Assembly (NCBI GenBank): GCA_028281495.1
Contig: JANQJU010000089.1
Span: 248,001 to 312,000, forward strand
DNA from: SAR324 cluster bacterium
Lineage (GTDB): Bacteria > SAR324 > NAC60-12
Direction of reading: 5' to 3'
Length of the DNA: 64,000 nucleotides
Below, one piece after another: positions 50,645-59,502 of this stretch. Position 1 is the first letter of the stretch. Each line of letters starts with the position of its first letter. The notes beneath the pieces were generated by a model. It was not told the origin of the DNA and made no database searches. It worked only from the letters and a program-made list of their open reading frames with translations. The position numbers and the translations under genes are program-made.

Positions 50645-51694
50645 TTATTTGATCCCACAGGGAACTGTGCTTTCAGGGTAGTTGGCGACTTCATCGATCA
50701 TTTGATCCGGCGTATTCGCTAAAAAATCAATTTGTCTGAAAACCCTTCCTAAGAAATCGCGGTTAATCTGGCGAGTATATTTTTCAAATTGATTGCTAAC
50801 ATTTCCTGAAAAACAGGCATTCATATCAAGTAGCTGTACAGGACTGTTGCTTGAATAATCGAACGATTCCATATCTATCTCTCGAACATCTGGGTTTCGA
50901 AGAGTATGAAAAAAAATCCGGTGTGACAGAACATCGTACACAATACTCCATTTTGTATAATCTCCTTGGGCGACCTTGGCCAAAAGATCAAATGCAGAAT
51001 CAATCTCTGCATTTTGTTCCAGATGAGGATTATCTAACCCTTTTGCAATTCGGTAAAACCGGCTCAGCGAACTAGCGTCATCGGGGGGCAAGGAAGGGAT
51101 AGTAAACTTTTCAGGGTCGTTTAAGGTTTGTACCGACTGGACGTAGGTGCTGTTGGTTAATGCCTTAATCGGCAAGCTTCCTTTTGTATGACAAACCATT
51201 GTCCCATCAATAAATTCGATACTGGCACACTCCCCCGAGCGATCACATACAAAGTAGTGCAACTTGACCGGAGCCTCTTGGCTAATCCTGAGAAAGGCGT
51301 CACTGGCAATCACTTCAGCCGTGGTGCCATGACTATCCAATTGGTATTGAATCCATTGTAAGTTGAAGATCGATGGGCGTGAATCAGGAATTGGATAGGT
51401 TGTCTCCTCTTGCAGAGTCAAAGATTCTACCACTAATCCAGCTTCATTCATTCCACCCATAGGGAACTCTCTTCCCATTTGATTGAATGTGACGCTGCCA
51501 TATTTTGATGTCCAACGGACTGGGTGAGGTTCATCAATGGCCACTTTTGAGACTGATCGTTTGTTGACAAAGACCAACCCTTCGCCTACATCGAAGTCAT
51601 AATTCCTTCCAAATATGGGTTTGTTATTTTGTTCTAAACAAAATGCTGAACAAGCATATTTAAACGATGACGATTTCAATAAATCATATGGCAT
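50645..51694 (-). CDS. Ntn hydrolase, penicillin V acylase/choloylglycine hydrolase family
   Basis: From the ATG at 51694 the protein has 349 residues; an upstream in-frame TTG at 51838 would overlap the araC gene. The catalytic Cys is C15 in YACSAFCLEQ, followed by GRNYDFDVG with the family Arg and Asp, and MGGMNEAGLVVESL. Removal of the 14 residues before C15 would expose the N-terminal nucleophile, as in this family. Members hydrolyse linear amides such as penicillin V, bile-salt conjugates or N-acyl homoserine lactones. The substrate is unknown. It lies 119 bp downstream of the AraC-type regulator gene. Confidence 0.85.
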   Translation of the reverse strand: MPYDLLKSSSFKYACSAFCLEQNNKPIFGRNYDFDVGEGLVFVNKRSVSKVAIDEPHPVRWTSKYGSVTFNQMGREFPMGGMNEAGLVVESLTLQEETTYPIPDSRPSIFNLQWIQYQLDSHGTTAEVIASDAFLRISQEAPVKLHYFVCDRSGECASIEFIDGTMVCHTKGSLPIKALTNSTYVQSVQTLNDPEKFTIPSLPPDDASSLSRFYRIAKGLDNPHLEQNAEIDSAFDLLAKVAQGDYTKWSIVYDVLSHRIFFHTLRNPDVREIDMESFDYSSNSPVQLLDMNACFSGNVSNQFEKYTRQINRDFLGRVFRQIDFLANTPDQMIDEVANYPESTVPCGIK

Positions 51695-51813
51695 AGTCTG
51701 CTTTCTCAAGAAGTTTTTCGGATGAGTAAACACATTTGAAGTTCTAACGAGGAACCAACCGGCGCTGGTAAGCGTCCGGTTGAGCACTTTGTAAGAGAAC
51801 GATAGCTTCCCTT

Positions 51814-52815
51814 TTATAATGGTTTGATAGGCAAACAAATGTCCAAAATGTGTAATTTGTCGGGATGCGTTCTAGGATCATTATGCCAGAGGTCGTACAT
51901 GAAACTGTCGGCAGGTTGATAACCACTTTCAGGGAGCCATTCCCTCATCACTAGGTCCCAGGCGTCTTCAAACTGGTCCGCAGTGATTTGAAATCGCGCA
52001 AAGGCATACTTACCGGCGGGGATCGTCATTTTTCCGACTTTACCGTCGACCGGAGTGTTTTCTGGGACCGTAATGCACACACTCGTACGTTGTTTATCCG
52101 CATCGGTAATGGTCTCGACATCGTGGAACACGCCTAATACTTGGGTTTCACAGGTTTTGATATCTCGTGCTGCTGCCCATTTGAACAATTCTTCAAGATA
52201 GCTTCCAAACCGTTCTTCATCCATTTGCTCATAAGGACCGACGTAGCGTAAATAAGCCACATGGATTTCGGGCATATCTTTAACTTCGACTTGAATAGGT
52301 TGGTTGTTTTTCATTTGCATACTCCATATTTGATTATTGGTTTCTGGACTCACTTGCCAAGTGACATCCAAAGAATAATCTGGAGTACGCGTGAAATCTT
52401 TACCATCCTTGCGCTTCGCTTTACCATTCTTGCTATTCACTTCACCATTCTTGCTATTTTCAGGGGTGGCTTTTGAGCGCCATTCACTAGCGCTTATTTT
52501 GAATGATTTTTTGAACAAACGCGCAAATGTGGTGGGTCCCGAAAATCCACAATCCAGAGCAATTTCCGTGATCGTTTTTTTTGGATTATTGATCAATTGA
52601 TGAGTTGCCTTTTCAAGACGAAGTCGTTGAACACACTGATTCAATGTTTCCCCCGTTATCGCACGAAAAATTCTATGAAAATGATAGGGGGAAAAATTGG
52701 CGACCTTGGCTAGCTCCTTCAGAGATAGCTCCTGATCTATGTGTACTTCGATATAATCGATGACATGATTTATGCGGGATATGTATTCATTTCTTAAATG
52801 GTGCTTTTCACTCAT
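51814..52815 (-). CDS. AraC-family regulator with GyrI-like effector domain
   Basis: The 333-residue protein has two HTH motifs at about 25-115: LSLKELAKVANFSPYHFHRI and ITEIALDCGFSGPTTFARLF. A hydrophilic linker contains repeated SKNG units. The C-terminal GyrI/SbmC-like domain (about 175-330) contains VEVKDMPEIHVAYLRYVGPY and ends HILDICLPIKPL. Such Rob/SoxS-like or BmrR-like proteins sense small hydrophobic molecules. The gene follows the damaged HAD gene by 13 bp and precedes the Ntn hydrolase gene, which it may regulate. Confidence 0.92.
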   Translation of the reverse strand: MSEKHHLRNEYISRINHVIDYIEVHIDQELSLKELAKVANFSPYHFHRIFRAITGETLNQCVQRLRLEKATHQLINNPKKTITEIALDCGFSGPTTFARLFKKSFKISASEWRSKATPENSKNGEVNSKNGKAKRKDGKDFTRTPDYSLDVTWQVSPETNNQIWSMQMKNNQPIQVEVKDMPEIHVAYLRYVGPYEQMDEERFGSYLEELFKWAAARDIKTCETQVLGVFHDVETITDADKQRTSVCITVPENTPVDGKVGKMTIPAGKYAFARFQITADQFEDAWDLVMREWLPESGYQPADSFMYDLWHNDPRTHPDKLHILDICLPIKPL

Positions 52816-52828
52816 TTGCCTGATGAAT

Positions 52829-53218
52829 TTAAAGTAAATAACTCAGTTCCGTAAGGGTATTGATCTGTCTGATGTCGGAAGGGCAATCTTTTGGCTGAGA
52901 ACCCACACGATTGAGCCAAACACCAATCAACCCTGCATCTCTCGAAGCAATTGCATCGAGGTCTAGTAGATCCCCCACATACATGGTTTCAGCAGCCTCT
53001 ATTCCTAACTTCGTACAGGCATAGGCAAAAATTTGTTGATGAGGTTTTGAAGAACCTGCTTCTTCTGCTGTGATGATCAATCTGTGAGTAAAGAACACAC
53101 GCTCGGTCTCTGTCACAGCCGGTTGGACTGCTTTTAGCAGCCAACTGGAAGCCTTTTCTATTGCCGAATTGTGATCGACAAGCGTGTCATCTAAGTCGAA
53201 TAGTCCAGTTTTTATCAT
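52829..53218 (-). pseudogene. HAD-family hydrolase with internal deletion
   Basis: This 129-residue ORF keeps HAD motif I (GLFDLDDTLVDHN), the motif III Lys region (SSKPHQQIFAYACTKLG) and motif IV (MYVGDLLDLDAIASRDAG). The cap domain and motif II Ser/Thr that normally lie between them are missing: residue 46 jumps straight to HRLIITAEEAG. Related HAD hydrolases are about 220-230 residues, so about 90 residues seem to be deleted in frame. Activity is unlikely. It is the first gene of the run leading into araC and the Ntn hydrolase. Confidence 0.75.
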
Positions 53219-53336
53219 ATCTCAAAAAGCTAACTTCTTTGTACGGGCTTTTCAGCTCAATTGCTAAAGAGGAAGAAACCATTTAACACTGCTGACTGAT
53301 CATCAGTTTCTAACCCCAAGTGGTAAATATCACAGC

Positions 53337-53552
53337 TTAACCGATTCGAATTGTGATTCCTGAATTGGTTTTGGCGGCTTTAAGGAATTCGTAAATTGCT
53401 CCAAACCAACACGATGCCGAATAATGGTCATCATCAAGATAGTATGATTCGGATTCCTCTAATGCTTCGTCTGGATCTTTATACTCTTCCCATTGCCCCT
53501 GGAATACATCCCACTGAACTAGGTTAATAATAAAATGTTGAGACATTGGTTC
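53337..53552 (-). CDS. Small acidic protein, unknown function
   Basis: The protein has 71 residues from the ATG at 53552, chosen for its TAGGAGAACC ribosome site; a longer frame runs to 53594. It begins MSQHFIINLVQWDVFQGQW and has an acidic middle (DPDEALEESESYYLDDD). There is no signal peptide or membrane segment. No family is recognised; the good ribosome site and coding-like composition support a real gene. Confidence 0.5.
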   Translation of the reverse strand, partial: EPMSQHFIINLVQWDVFQGQWEEYKDPDEALEESESYYLDDDHYSASCWFGAIYEFLKAAKTNSGITIRIG

Positions 53553-53658
53553 TCCTAAGAAGATTCGTCGTTCCGAAGCAAAGCTACGATGCACAACCCT
53601 TCAGGGGGTCTTCTATTTCATCAGAAACTGCAAAAAGGTAAAAAACATTTTGTATTTG

Positions 53659-55032
53659 CTATTTAATATATTGATTAAGAACGCTGAGGTTTTTGTTGTA
53701 TATTAAACCTCTCCACCGCTGATAAAAATCTTTCTCTATGAATGAAAATAGACCATGATCCAGATCATTTGAGAATTGTACTTGATTTAAAGTATCATTC
53801 AAAAAACTGTACCTCTTCCAAGTGCCTTTAATGACTTCATTAACTTTTTGTTTGATAGAGGTTTTCGCGTATATACTTTCTTTTTCACTTGTAAGAATAC
53901 TCGCAATAATTACTGGATATGCTTCAGGCAAGAAATAGCTTAACAGGATTATGGAAGAGTATCTATGAGCAGGGTGTAGATCTCTATTAAGAGCAACTCT
54001 TTTGCCCAAAGATATCAATTTTAATTTTTCTTGAGCTGTAAAATTGTCTCGTGCCTTGGCTGGTTTTAGCTCCGCTAGATGAAAGAAACTTAAAGCCCTT
54101 CCAAGAGTTTTGTTTGATAGCTTGTTTGATATTCTAATAATAAAGCGTGTTACAATGATTTCCTCGCTTTCGGTCCAGTACCCATAACCTAATACGTCAT
54201 ATCTATTGTCATCACCTTCAACTACAGTTTTTTGAAGGTGCTCAAATAATCGATTTAACCATATATTGGCTTTTGTCGCTTGATAGATAGCATAGTAGAT
54301 ATGAGCTTTTAATAGATAGTTCTTGGATTTTTCGGTCAAATTCATAATCAATTTGACAGAGTCAGTATCTTTTTTTAACTTTTTAATTAATGTGTTCAAG
54401 GAATCATTATGAGGGGTTAGGGTTGCATCATTGGCAACCTGTTCAAATAATGTATTGATCTCTTTGTTTTTGAGTTCATCCAATAAGCCGGATAATTCTT
54501 GATTTTTTTTATCTATTGCTTCTTTTAATCTGCCGACTTCTTCTCTGAGAGGCTCAAGTTCACTTTGCAAAGCTTCTTTTTCAGCATTAAAAGATTCAAT
54601 CATGTTTTGTTTTTCACTGGCTAAGCGAATCTTCTCACTTTTTAAAGTTTCTTCTATTTTTATATGGATTTTTTTTCTTTCTTCTTCGAGTATTTTTTGA
54701 CCTTTAGACAGTTCATTTTGTATTCTATTTTTTTCCTTTGTGAATAAAATTTTCTCATCATTGAGCTTTTTTTCCAGTATATTTATATCAAACTTGAGCT
54801 TAGTTTCTTCTATTTTTAACAATGCTCTCTCATTTTGAAGTTTTTCATTCTTAGCGTCAAATAGACCGGTAAAAAAGCCTATGAATAGTGTTACAACAGC
54901 AAGAAGCGTTGGCCCAATTACAGCATAAAATGAAGCTCGGAGATAAAGCGGTTTTTCCAGCGTGGATATCTCAATTTCAAGCTTTCTTTTTTCTAATTCT
55001 TTTATTTCAATTTCAATACTTTCAAGCGACAC
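53659..55032 (-). CDS. AT-rich membrane-anchored coiled-coil protein
   Basis: The 457-residue protein starts at GTG 55032. A short helical start is followed by one membrane helix (about 33-56, FYAVIGPTLLAVVTLFIGFF). A Lys/Glu-rich coiled coil spans roughly 60-210, and an all-helical globular part of about 240 residues includes AHIYYAIYQATKANIWLNRL and HPAHRYSSIILLSYFLPEA. The DNA is strikingly AT-rich, unlike the flanking genes, which suggests acquisition. No family is recognised. A scaffold or phage-defence membrane component is conceivable but not shown. Confidence 0.65.
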   Translation of the reverse strand: MSLESIEIEIKELEKRKLEIEISTLEKPLYLRASFYAVIGPTLLAVVTLFIGFFTGLFDAKNEKLQNERALLKIEETKLKFDINILEKKLNDEKILFTKEKNRIQNELSKGQKILEEERKKIHIKIEETLKSEKIRLASEKQNMIESFNAEKEALQSELEPLREEVGRLKEAIDKKNQELSGLLDELKNKEINTLFEQVANDATLTPHNDSLNTLIKKLKKDTDSVKLIMNLTEKSKNYLLKAHIYYAIYQATKANIWLNRLFEHLQKTVVEGDDNRYDVLGYGYWTESEEIIVTRFIIRISNKLSNKTLGRALSFFHLAELKPAKARDNFTAQEKLKLISLGKRVALNRDLHPAHRYSSIILLSYFLPEAYPVIIASILTSEKESIYAKTSIKQKVNEVIKGTWKRYSFLNDTLNQVQFSNDLDHGLFSFIEKDFYQRWRGLIYNKNLSVLNQYIK

Positions 55033-55218
55033 TTTCCGATTCTCAATTTAGTCAATTTATATTCAATTTGCATTTTTTAGGTAACTTTTCTGTTCGACCT
55101 ATTGTTTCCATCTAATTTTGGTTCCCTTTGCCTAAATGGAGGCAAGCAGCGACACAAGAGGCGGATAAAACCTTGGAAAACCAAAACGAGTAGCTATCAT
55201 TTCGTGTTTTCCGCGATT

Positions 55219-57378
55219 TTAGGCTCCCCCCAGAGTTCCTACCAAGAAGCTCCCTGCTGGAATTTTTTTGGATACGACTTCAACGAGCAAAAGCAGCAGC
55301 CAATAGCCAAACAACCATTGAATCCGCATGATCCAAATGAAGATTCCTTTATTGTGCTCATCATACAGAAAGAGTTGTCGGCTGCTATACTTGAAGGTCA
55401 ACTGTAACCCAAACCGATAATAATTCCAAAATAGGAAGATACTCGGAAAGAGGGAGTCGATACGCTGGAACTGTTGGTTGGTGTTTTCGATTCGGTCCCG
55501 GACCTTTCTATAATCAGAGCCTGTATCTTTTAATATATGTTGGGAAGGCAAGTTGAAAAAATTCATGGAAAAGGTGGTATTGCTCGCCTCCGACAACTCA
55601 TACAACGTCCCCATTTTAAAATAGACGATGCAGAAGATCAGATTGAAGCCGAGAATGAATAAAACGAATCGCCCCAACTGAGTTCCATATCCGCTAGGAA
55701 TTCCGTGAAACGCGAAAGTGAAAAACGTGCTCAACGCTTTAGAGTATTGAGTGCTCACGTAGTCCCATCCGGAGTCTTTAAACTTTTTCCATTCTTGTCC
55801 GAATTCAGCCTCTTTTTGATAAAAGGTGACGGCATCGGCTGCTGCAATCTCTCCAATGTTTCTAAAGTTTGTCGACAATTCGCCAAAGACCGTTGACACG
55901 GGTTGCATTTGATGCAGTTCTCGCCAAGCTTGATGCTCGTCTGATATCCATTGATCTTTATTGCTGACTTGAGACCAACTGAGCTGCAATTCTCTGAATC
56001 GAAAATAAGAGAAAACCAAAGGAGGGTGATCGTGAGAAGTCTTAGCGGATTCAAACACCGCCTGTTGGAAATCCACGCGTTTTCCCGCATTGACCTGTTC
56101 AAAGGCGACATTTTGATAGAACCGGCTTCTGAGAAACAAAACTTCCGCTGCAAACCGGATCGCAACAAAATGAGTCTGGAAAACAGATGCGGAAAGGTCA
56201 TTCTTCAAAACGGCGTCGGGGGCATCTGACTCATCCGAATCAGGGTGTTTCGAAGACATATTGCTCATTGGGTCGGCAGGTATGAGTTTGAAACCCTTGA
56301 GAAATTCCGGGGTCCATACTTTGCGTCCAAACTCTGCCTCAGAAAAATCAACTTGTTCTATAAACGAAACATCGTTGATGAACAATTCGCCAAACCGGCA
56401 CCCTCGAAAATCAATCGACGCCTTATTCTGAACTGGACGATTTTTATTATTGTAAATAAGTCGCTCAACCAGGCATCCTCGGAAATCCAGAAAGTTTTGA
56501 AAAGACGACCCTGAAATGTCCAGGAAGTTCAAGTACCGGCTGCTATTGAAACTAGTGAATTGGTTGAACTGATTGTCTCGAATCCGAGATTCTGAGAAAA
56601 ACGAGTTTATGATTGAAACATCGGTATCAAACGCCGAGTTCAAGATCGTAAAGTTTTTAATCAAGCTGGAGTTTATGGCAACACTCCCCTGGTAAGTATT
56701 TCTGATCAATTCGATCCAAGTGCCATACAACCGGTTAAAATCCACTTTTCCCATGAACGTGTTCCCTTGTAGGAAAAAACTATCGGCAACAATCACATCA
56801 TGAAGTAAAAAATCGCCATGAAATGTCGAATCTTTGATCGTGATGGGGTAGTTGAATCTGACATCTTCAGCGGCAATTGCATTTTGTGTTCGGTTGATGA
56901 ATCCTTCCTTTTTCGAAAAGATATGACAGTTATTGATGACCAAACCATGATCGAACTCAGTTAACGCTTTGGGAATTTTTTCTTGGATGATTTGATTGAT
57001 GCGGTCCGACCTCTCTTCAGGAAAAAGATCGATTTTATCGGAAAATTTGGCATGAGGCACTGCATCAAAACTGATTCCATCCACAATCACACAATTGCTC
57101 AAGTGCAGCGTATCCACCTGGCTATCCATATTTAACAAAACAAACAGCAGTTGGTTTTGGTCGAACATCACACGGTCCAATATGATATCCGCTCCATGGG
57201 CCGCGTCAGACTCGGCAAATATCGCCTGAATCTGAGCGGAAGTGAGGATGGGGTAGTCCTTAAATTGTTCCGGCACATTGGCGGAGTCAGTATTGAACTC
57301 AGGGGGAGTAGTTGAGGCAGCCCACGCTGAAAGCCCCCACACAAACATTAGCAAAACTAGGGCAAATTTCTGTTGCAT
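55219..57378 (-). CDS. Secreted pentapeptide-repeat-like protein with C-terminal membrane helices
   Basis: The 719-residue protein has a signal peptide (LVLLMFVWGLSAWA) and a long region, about 80-450, of irregular five-residue periodicity (for example FDTDVSIINSFFSESRIRDNQF, split across turns; VDFSEAEFGR; ASIDFRGCRFG), typical of a right-handed beta-helix. The C-terminal 200 residues hold about three membrane helices, including FVLFILGFNLIFCIVYF and WLFGYWLLLLLVEVV, and end like a small ion-channel or anchor module. AAGGTT precedes the ATG. Function is unknown; an extracytoplasmic scaffold or channel regulator is possible. It is divergent from the TPR gene. Confidence 0.7.
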   Translation of the reverse strand: MQQKFALVLLMFVWGLSAWAASTTPPEFNTDSANVPEQFKDYPILTSAQIQAIFAESDAAHGADIILDRVMFDQNQLLFVLLNMDSQVDTLHLSNCVIVDGISFDAVPHAKFSDKIDLFPEERSDRINQIIQEKIPKALTEFDHGLVINNCHIFSKKEGFINRTQNAIAAEDVRFNYPITIKDSTFHGDFLLHDVIVADSFFLQGNTFMGKVDFNRLYGTWIELIRNTYQGSVAINSSLIKNFTILNSAFDTDVSIINSFFSESRIRDNQFNQFTSFNSSRYLNFLDISGSSFQNFLDFRGCLVERLIYNNKNRPVQNKASIDFRGCRFGELFINDVSFIEQVDFSEAEFGRKVWTPEFLKGFKLIPADPMSNMSSKHPDSDESDAPDAVLKNDLSASVFQTHFVAIRFAAEVLFLRSRFYQNVAFEQVNAGKRVDFQQAVFESAKTSHDHPPLVFSYFRFRELQLSWSQVSNKDQWISDEHQAWRELHQMQPVSTVFGELSTNFRNIGEIAAADAVTFYQKEAEFGQEWKKFKDSGWDYVSTQYSKALSTFFTFAFHGIPSGYGTQLGRFVLFILGFNLIFCIVYFKMGTLYELSEASNTTFSMNFFNLPSQHILKDTGSDYRKVRDRIENTNQQFQRIDSLFPSIFLFWNYYRFGLQLTFKYSSRQLFLYDEHNKGIFIWIMRIQWLFGYWLLLLLVEVVSKKIPAGSFLVGTLGGA

Positions 57379-57508
57379 TTTAACCTTTAAACTGAGGAGA
57401 GTAAGCCATCGAAAAGGGTCCTGGCTGCATTAGACTAATTGATACGAATGCTGAAATGAATTACACACCGCTACAGTTCATTACAGTCTCTTCAGGTGAG
57501 AACACATT

Positions 57509-59434
57509 ATGAAAGCTTCCCGCAAAAAAACCAAGAATCCTACCGCTGTAAAACAGTCTCCCCCAACGACTCAACCCTCCGATGGGCTTTCTAACCGGTC
57601 GTCCGAGTATTTATATGGGGGCGTTTTACTGTTGGTCACCGCGCTAGCCTATTTCCCCGCTTGGAGTGCAGGACTCATCATAGATGACCTCAAATTTGTC
57701 ATAGAAGATCCTATCATGACAGCCCGCGACGGCCTTCTAAGAATTTGGTTCAATCCTTTGGAAAACAATGGGGTTTGGCCTTACCTCCCCGTCACTCGAT
57801 CTTCATTTTGGATTGAACGCCAATTGTTTGGAGCAAATCTGTCAGTCATGCATGGGGTCAATATCCTGTTACATGCCACTAGTGCAATTTTATTGTGGTT
57901 AGGAATGAGGCATTTCAAACTGCGTGGTGCGTGGCTAGCCGGACTCTTGCTCGCCGTTCATCCCGTCTACGTGCAATCGGTGGTGTGGGTTGCCCAACGA
58001 AAAAACCTGTTAGCAGGATTGTTTTTCTTGATTGCACTATGGAGCTATCTGCATTTCATCCGCAAACAAGAGAATCGATGGTATGCAGTGTCACTATTGG
58101 CATTTGCCGCAGCATTGCTCAGCAAAACGTCGGTGATCATGCTGCCCATCCTTTTGTTGCTCGGTCATTGGTGGATGAGGATTGCGTTGAAATCCTCAGA
58201 CTGGGTACGATTGATTCCGTTTTTCGCCATGTCTTTGATTGCTGGTTTAGCTCGGATTTGGTTTGAAGATCAGTCTTTTGGAGTTTCCGAGGTGGATTCG
58301 ATTTTGGCCATTCCGGAACGCGTTTTGCTGGTGGCTCACGTTCCTTTATTTTATTTACAAAAGTTTTTAATGCCCTACCCCCTGATGTTCAACTACCCGC
58401 AGTGGGCAATGGACATTTCGCAGTGGAGTCAATACCTCCCTTGGTTGAGTTGGGGGGTCGTCCTTGGATTCTTATATTGGGGGTCTCATCGATGGGGACG
58501 AGGACTGATTTTCGCTTCGGCCGGATTCCTCATTTTACTCTTTCCTGTCATCGGGATCTTTGAAAACTCGTGGCATCAATTTTCCTATGTCAGCGATCAT
58601 TGGGTGCATCTTCCTGGTTTTCTGATCATGGCACTGTTGGCCAATGGTTTAGTGCAGGCAAGCGACCGCTTGCCCCGATGGGCTCCTGTTTTGGTCTCGC
58701 TCCCCCTCATATGGCTCACATGGAACCAAGCTCAAACATACCAAGACCCGGTTCATTTTTACGAACACCTGTTGACTCAAAACCCCAAAGCATGGATGGC
58801 TTACAACAATTTAGGAAATCATTACCTCAAACACAATCAAAACCATAAAGCGTATCAGATCTTTGACGACGAATTGCAAGCACGACCCAGCGCCGAGGCC
58901 TATATGAATCGAGGCATCAGTTCCTACCGGCAAAAACGCTACGAAAAAGCCATCGACGACTTCAATAAAGCCCTAGCCCTCGAACCCGATTTCGCTGAAG
59001 TTTATAACAATCGCGCTATCGCTTACCAGTTTATGGAAAAATATGACAAAGCCTTAGCCGATGTGGATCAAGCGCTACAGCTGAATCCCGAGTATGCCGG
59101 GGCGTATATCACAAAAGGCCTCGTTTATCGAAAGCAAGCTCAGATCGACTTGGCCCTTCAAGCTTACAACCGTGCTATTGAAATCGATCCACAGGAACCT
59201 GAAGCTTACAACAACCGAGGCATCATTCATCATTCCAATCAACGTTACTCCCAAGCCGTTGAAGACTACTCCATGGCATTACAATTGCGCCCTTACAATG
59301 CTCGCTACTTCACCAACCGGGGGCTTTCCCTACTCAAGCTTCAGAAAACACATCAAGCTCTGGCCGATCTTCAAAATGCCTGTCAGTTGGGCAGTTGTGA
59401 GTTATGGAACAAGGTACAACAGCAGCTCAAGTAG
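57509..59434 (+). CDS. TMTC-like membrane protein with C-terminal TPR repeats
   Basis: The 641-residue protein has about ten membrane helices (residues 33-405) and five or six TPR units (about 425-640), such as AYNNLGNHYLKHNQNHKAY and AYINRG-type starts. The membrane part has the acidic IIDDLKFV loop and HPVYVQSVVWVAQRKNLLAG, which match the bacterial relatives of TMTC protein O-mannosyltransferases (GT-C fold). The conserved Asp-Asp in the first loop fits a lipid-linked sugar transferase. TPRs would bind the acceptor or partners. Function is inferred from family resemblance only. Confidence 0.8.
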   Translation: MKASRKKTKNPTAVKQSPPTTQPSDGLSNRSSEYLYGGVLLLVTALAYFPAWSAGLIIDDLKFVIEDPIMTARDGLLRIWFNPLENNGVWPYLPVTRSSFWIERQLFGANLSVMHGVNILLHATSAILLWLGMRHFKLRGAWLAGLLLAVHPVYVQSVVWVAQRKNLLAGLFFLIALWSYLHFIRKQENRWYAVSLLAFAAALLSKTSVIMLPILLLLGHWWMRIALKSSDWVRLIPFFAMSLIAGLARIWFEDQSFGVSEVDSILAIPERVLLVAHVPLFYLQKFLMPYPLMFNYPQWAMDISQWSQYLPWLSWGVVLGFLYWGSHRWGRGLIFASAGFLILLFPVIGIFENSWHQFSYVSDHWVHLPGFLIMALLANGLVQASDRLPRWAPVLVSLPLIWLTWNQAQTYQDPVHFYEHLLTQNPKAWMAYNNLGNHYLKHNQNHKAYQIFDDELQARPSAEAYMNRGISSYRQKRYEKAIDDFNKALALEPDFAEVYNNRAIAYQFMEKYDKALADVDQALQLNPEYAGAYITKGLVYRKQAQIDLALQAYNRAIEIDPQEPEAYNNRGIIHHSNQRYSQAVEDYSMALQLRPYNARYFTNRGLSLLKLQKTHQALADLQNACQLGSCELWNKVQQQLK

Positions 59435-59467
59435 CTTCCTTTGAGAGGAGCCTCCTTTGGAATTGCA

Positions 59468-59484
59468 CTTCAACTCTGTTGAAG
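59468..59484. terminator. Hairpin between convergent TPR and GTPase genes
   Basis: CTTCAAC (59468-59474) pairs perfectly with GTTGAAG (59478-59484) around a TCT loop. A longer alternative pairs GCACTT (59465-59470) with AAGTGC (59493-59498). The position between two convergent stops fits a two-way terminator, but no U-tract follows. Confidence 0.4.
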
Positions 59485-59502
59485 CGCGATTTAAGTGCGA
59501 TC

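Noticed and set aside
51694..51838. Longer TTG start for the Ntn hydrolase
   Set aside because: It would overlap the araC gene by 25 bp and add 48 residues before the family's usual short propeptide, so the ATG at 51694 is preferred.
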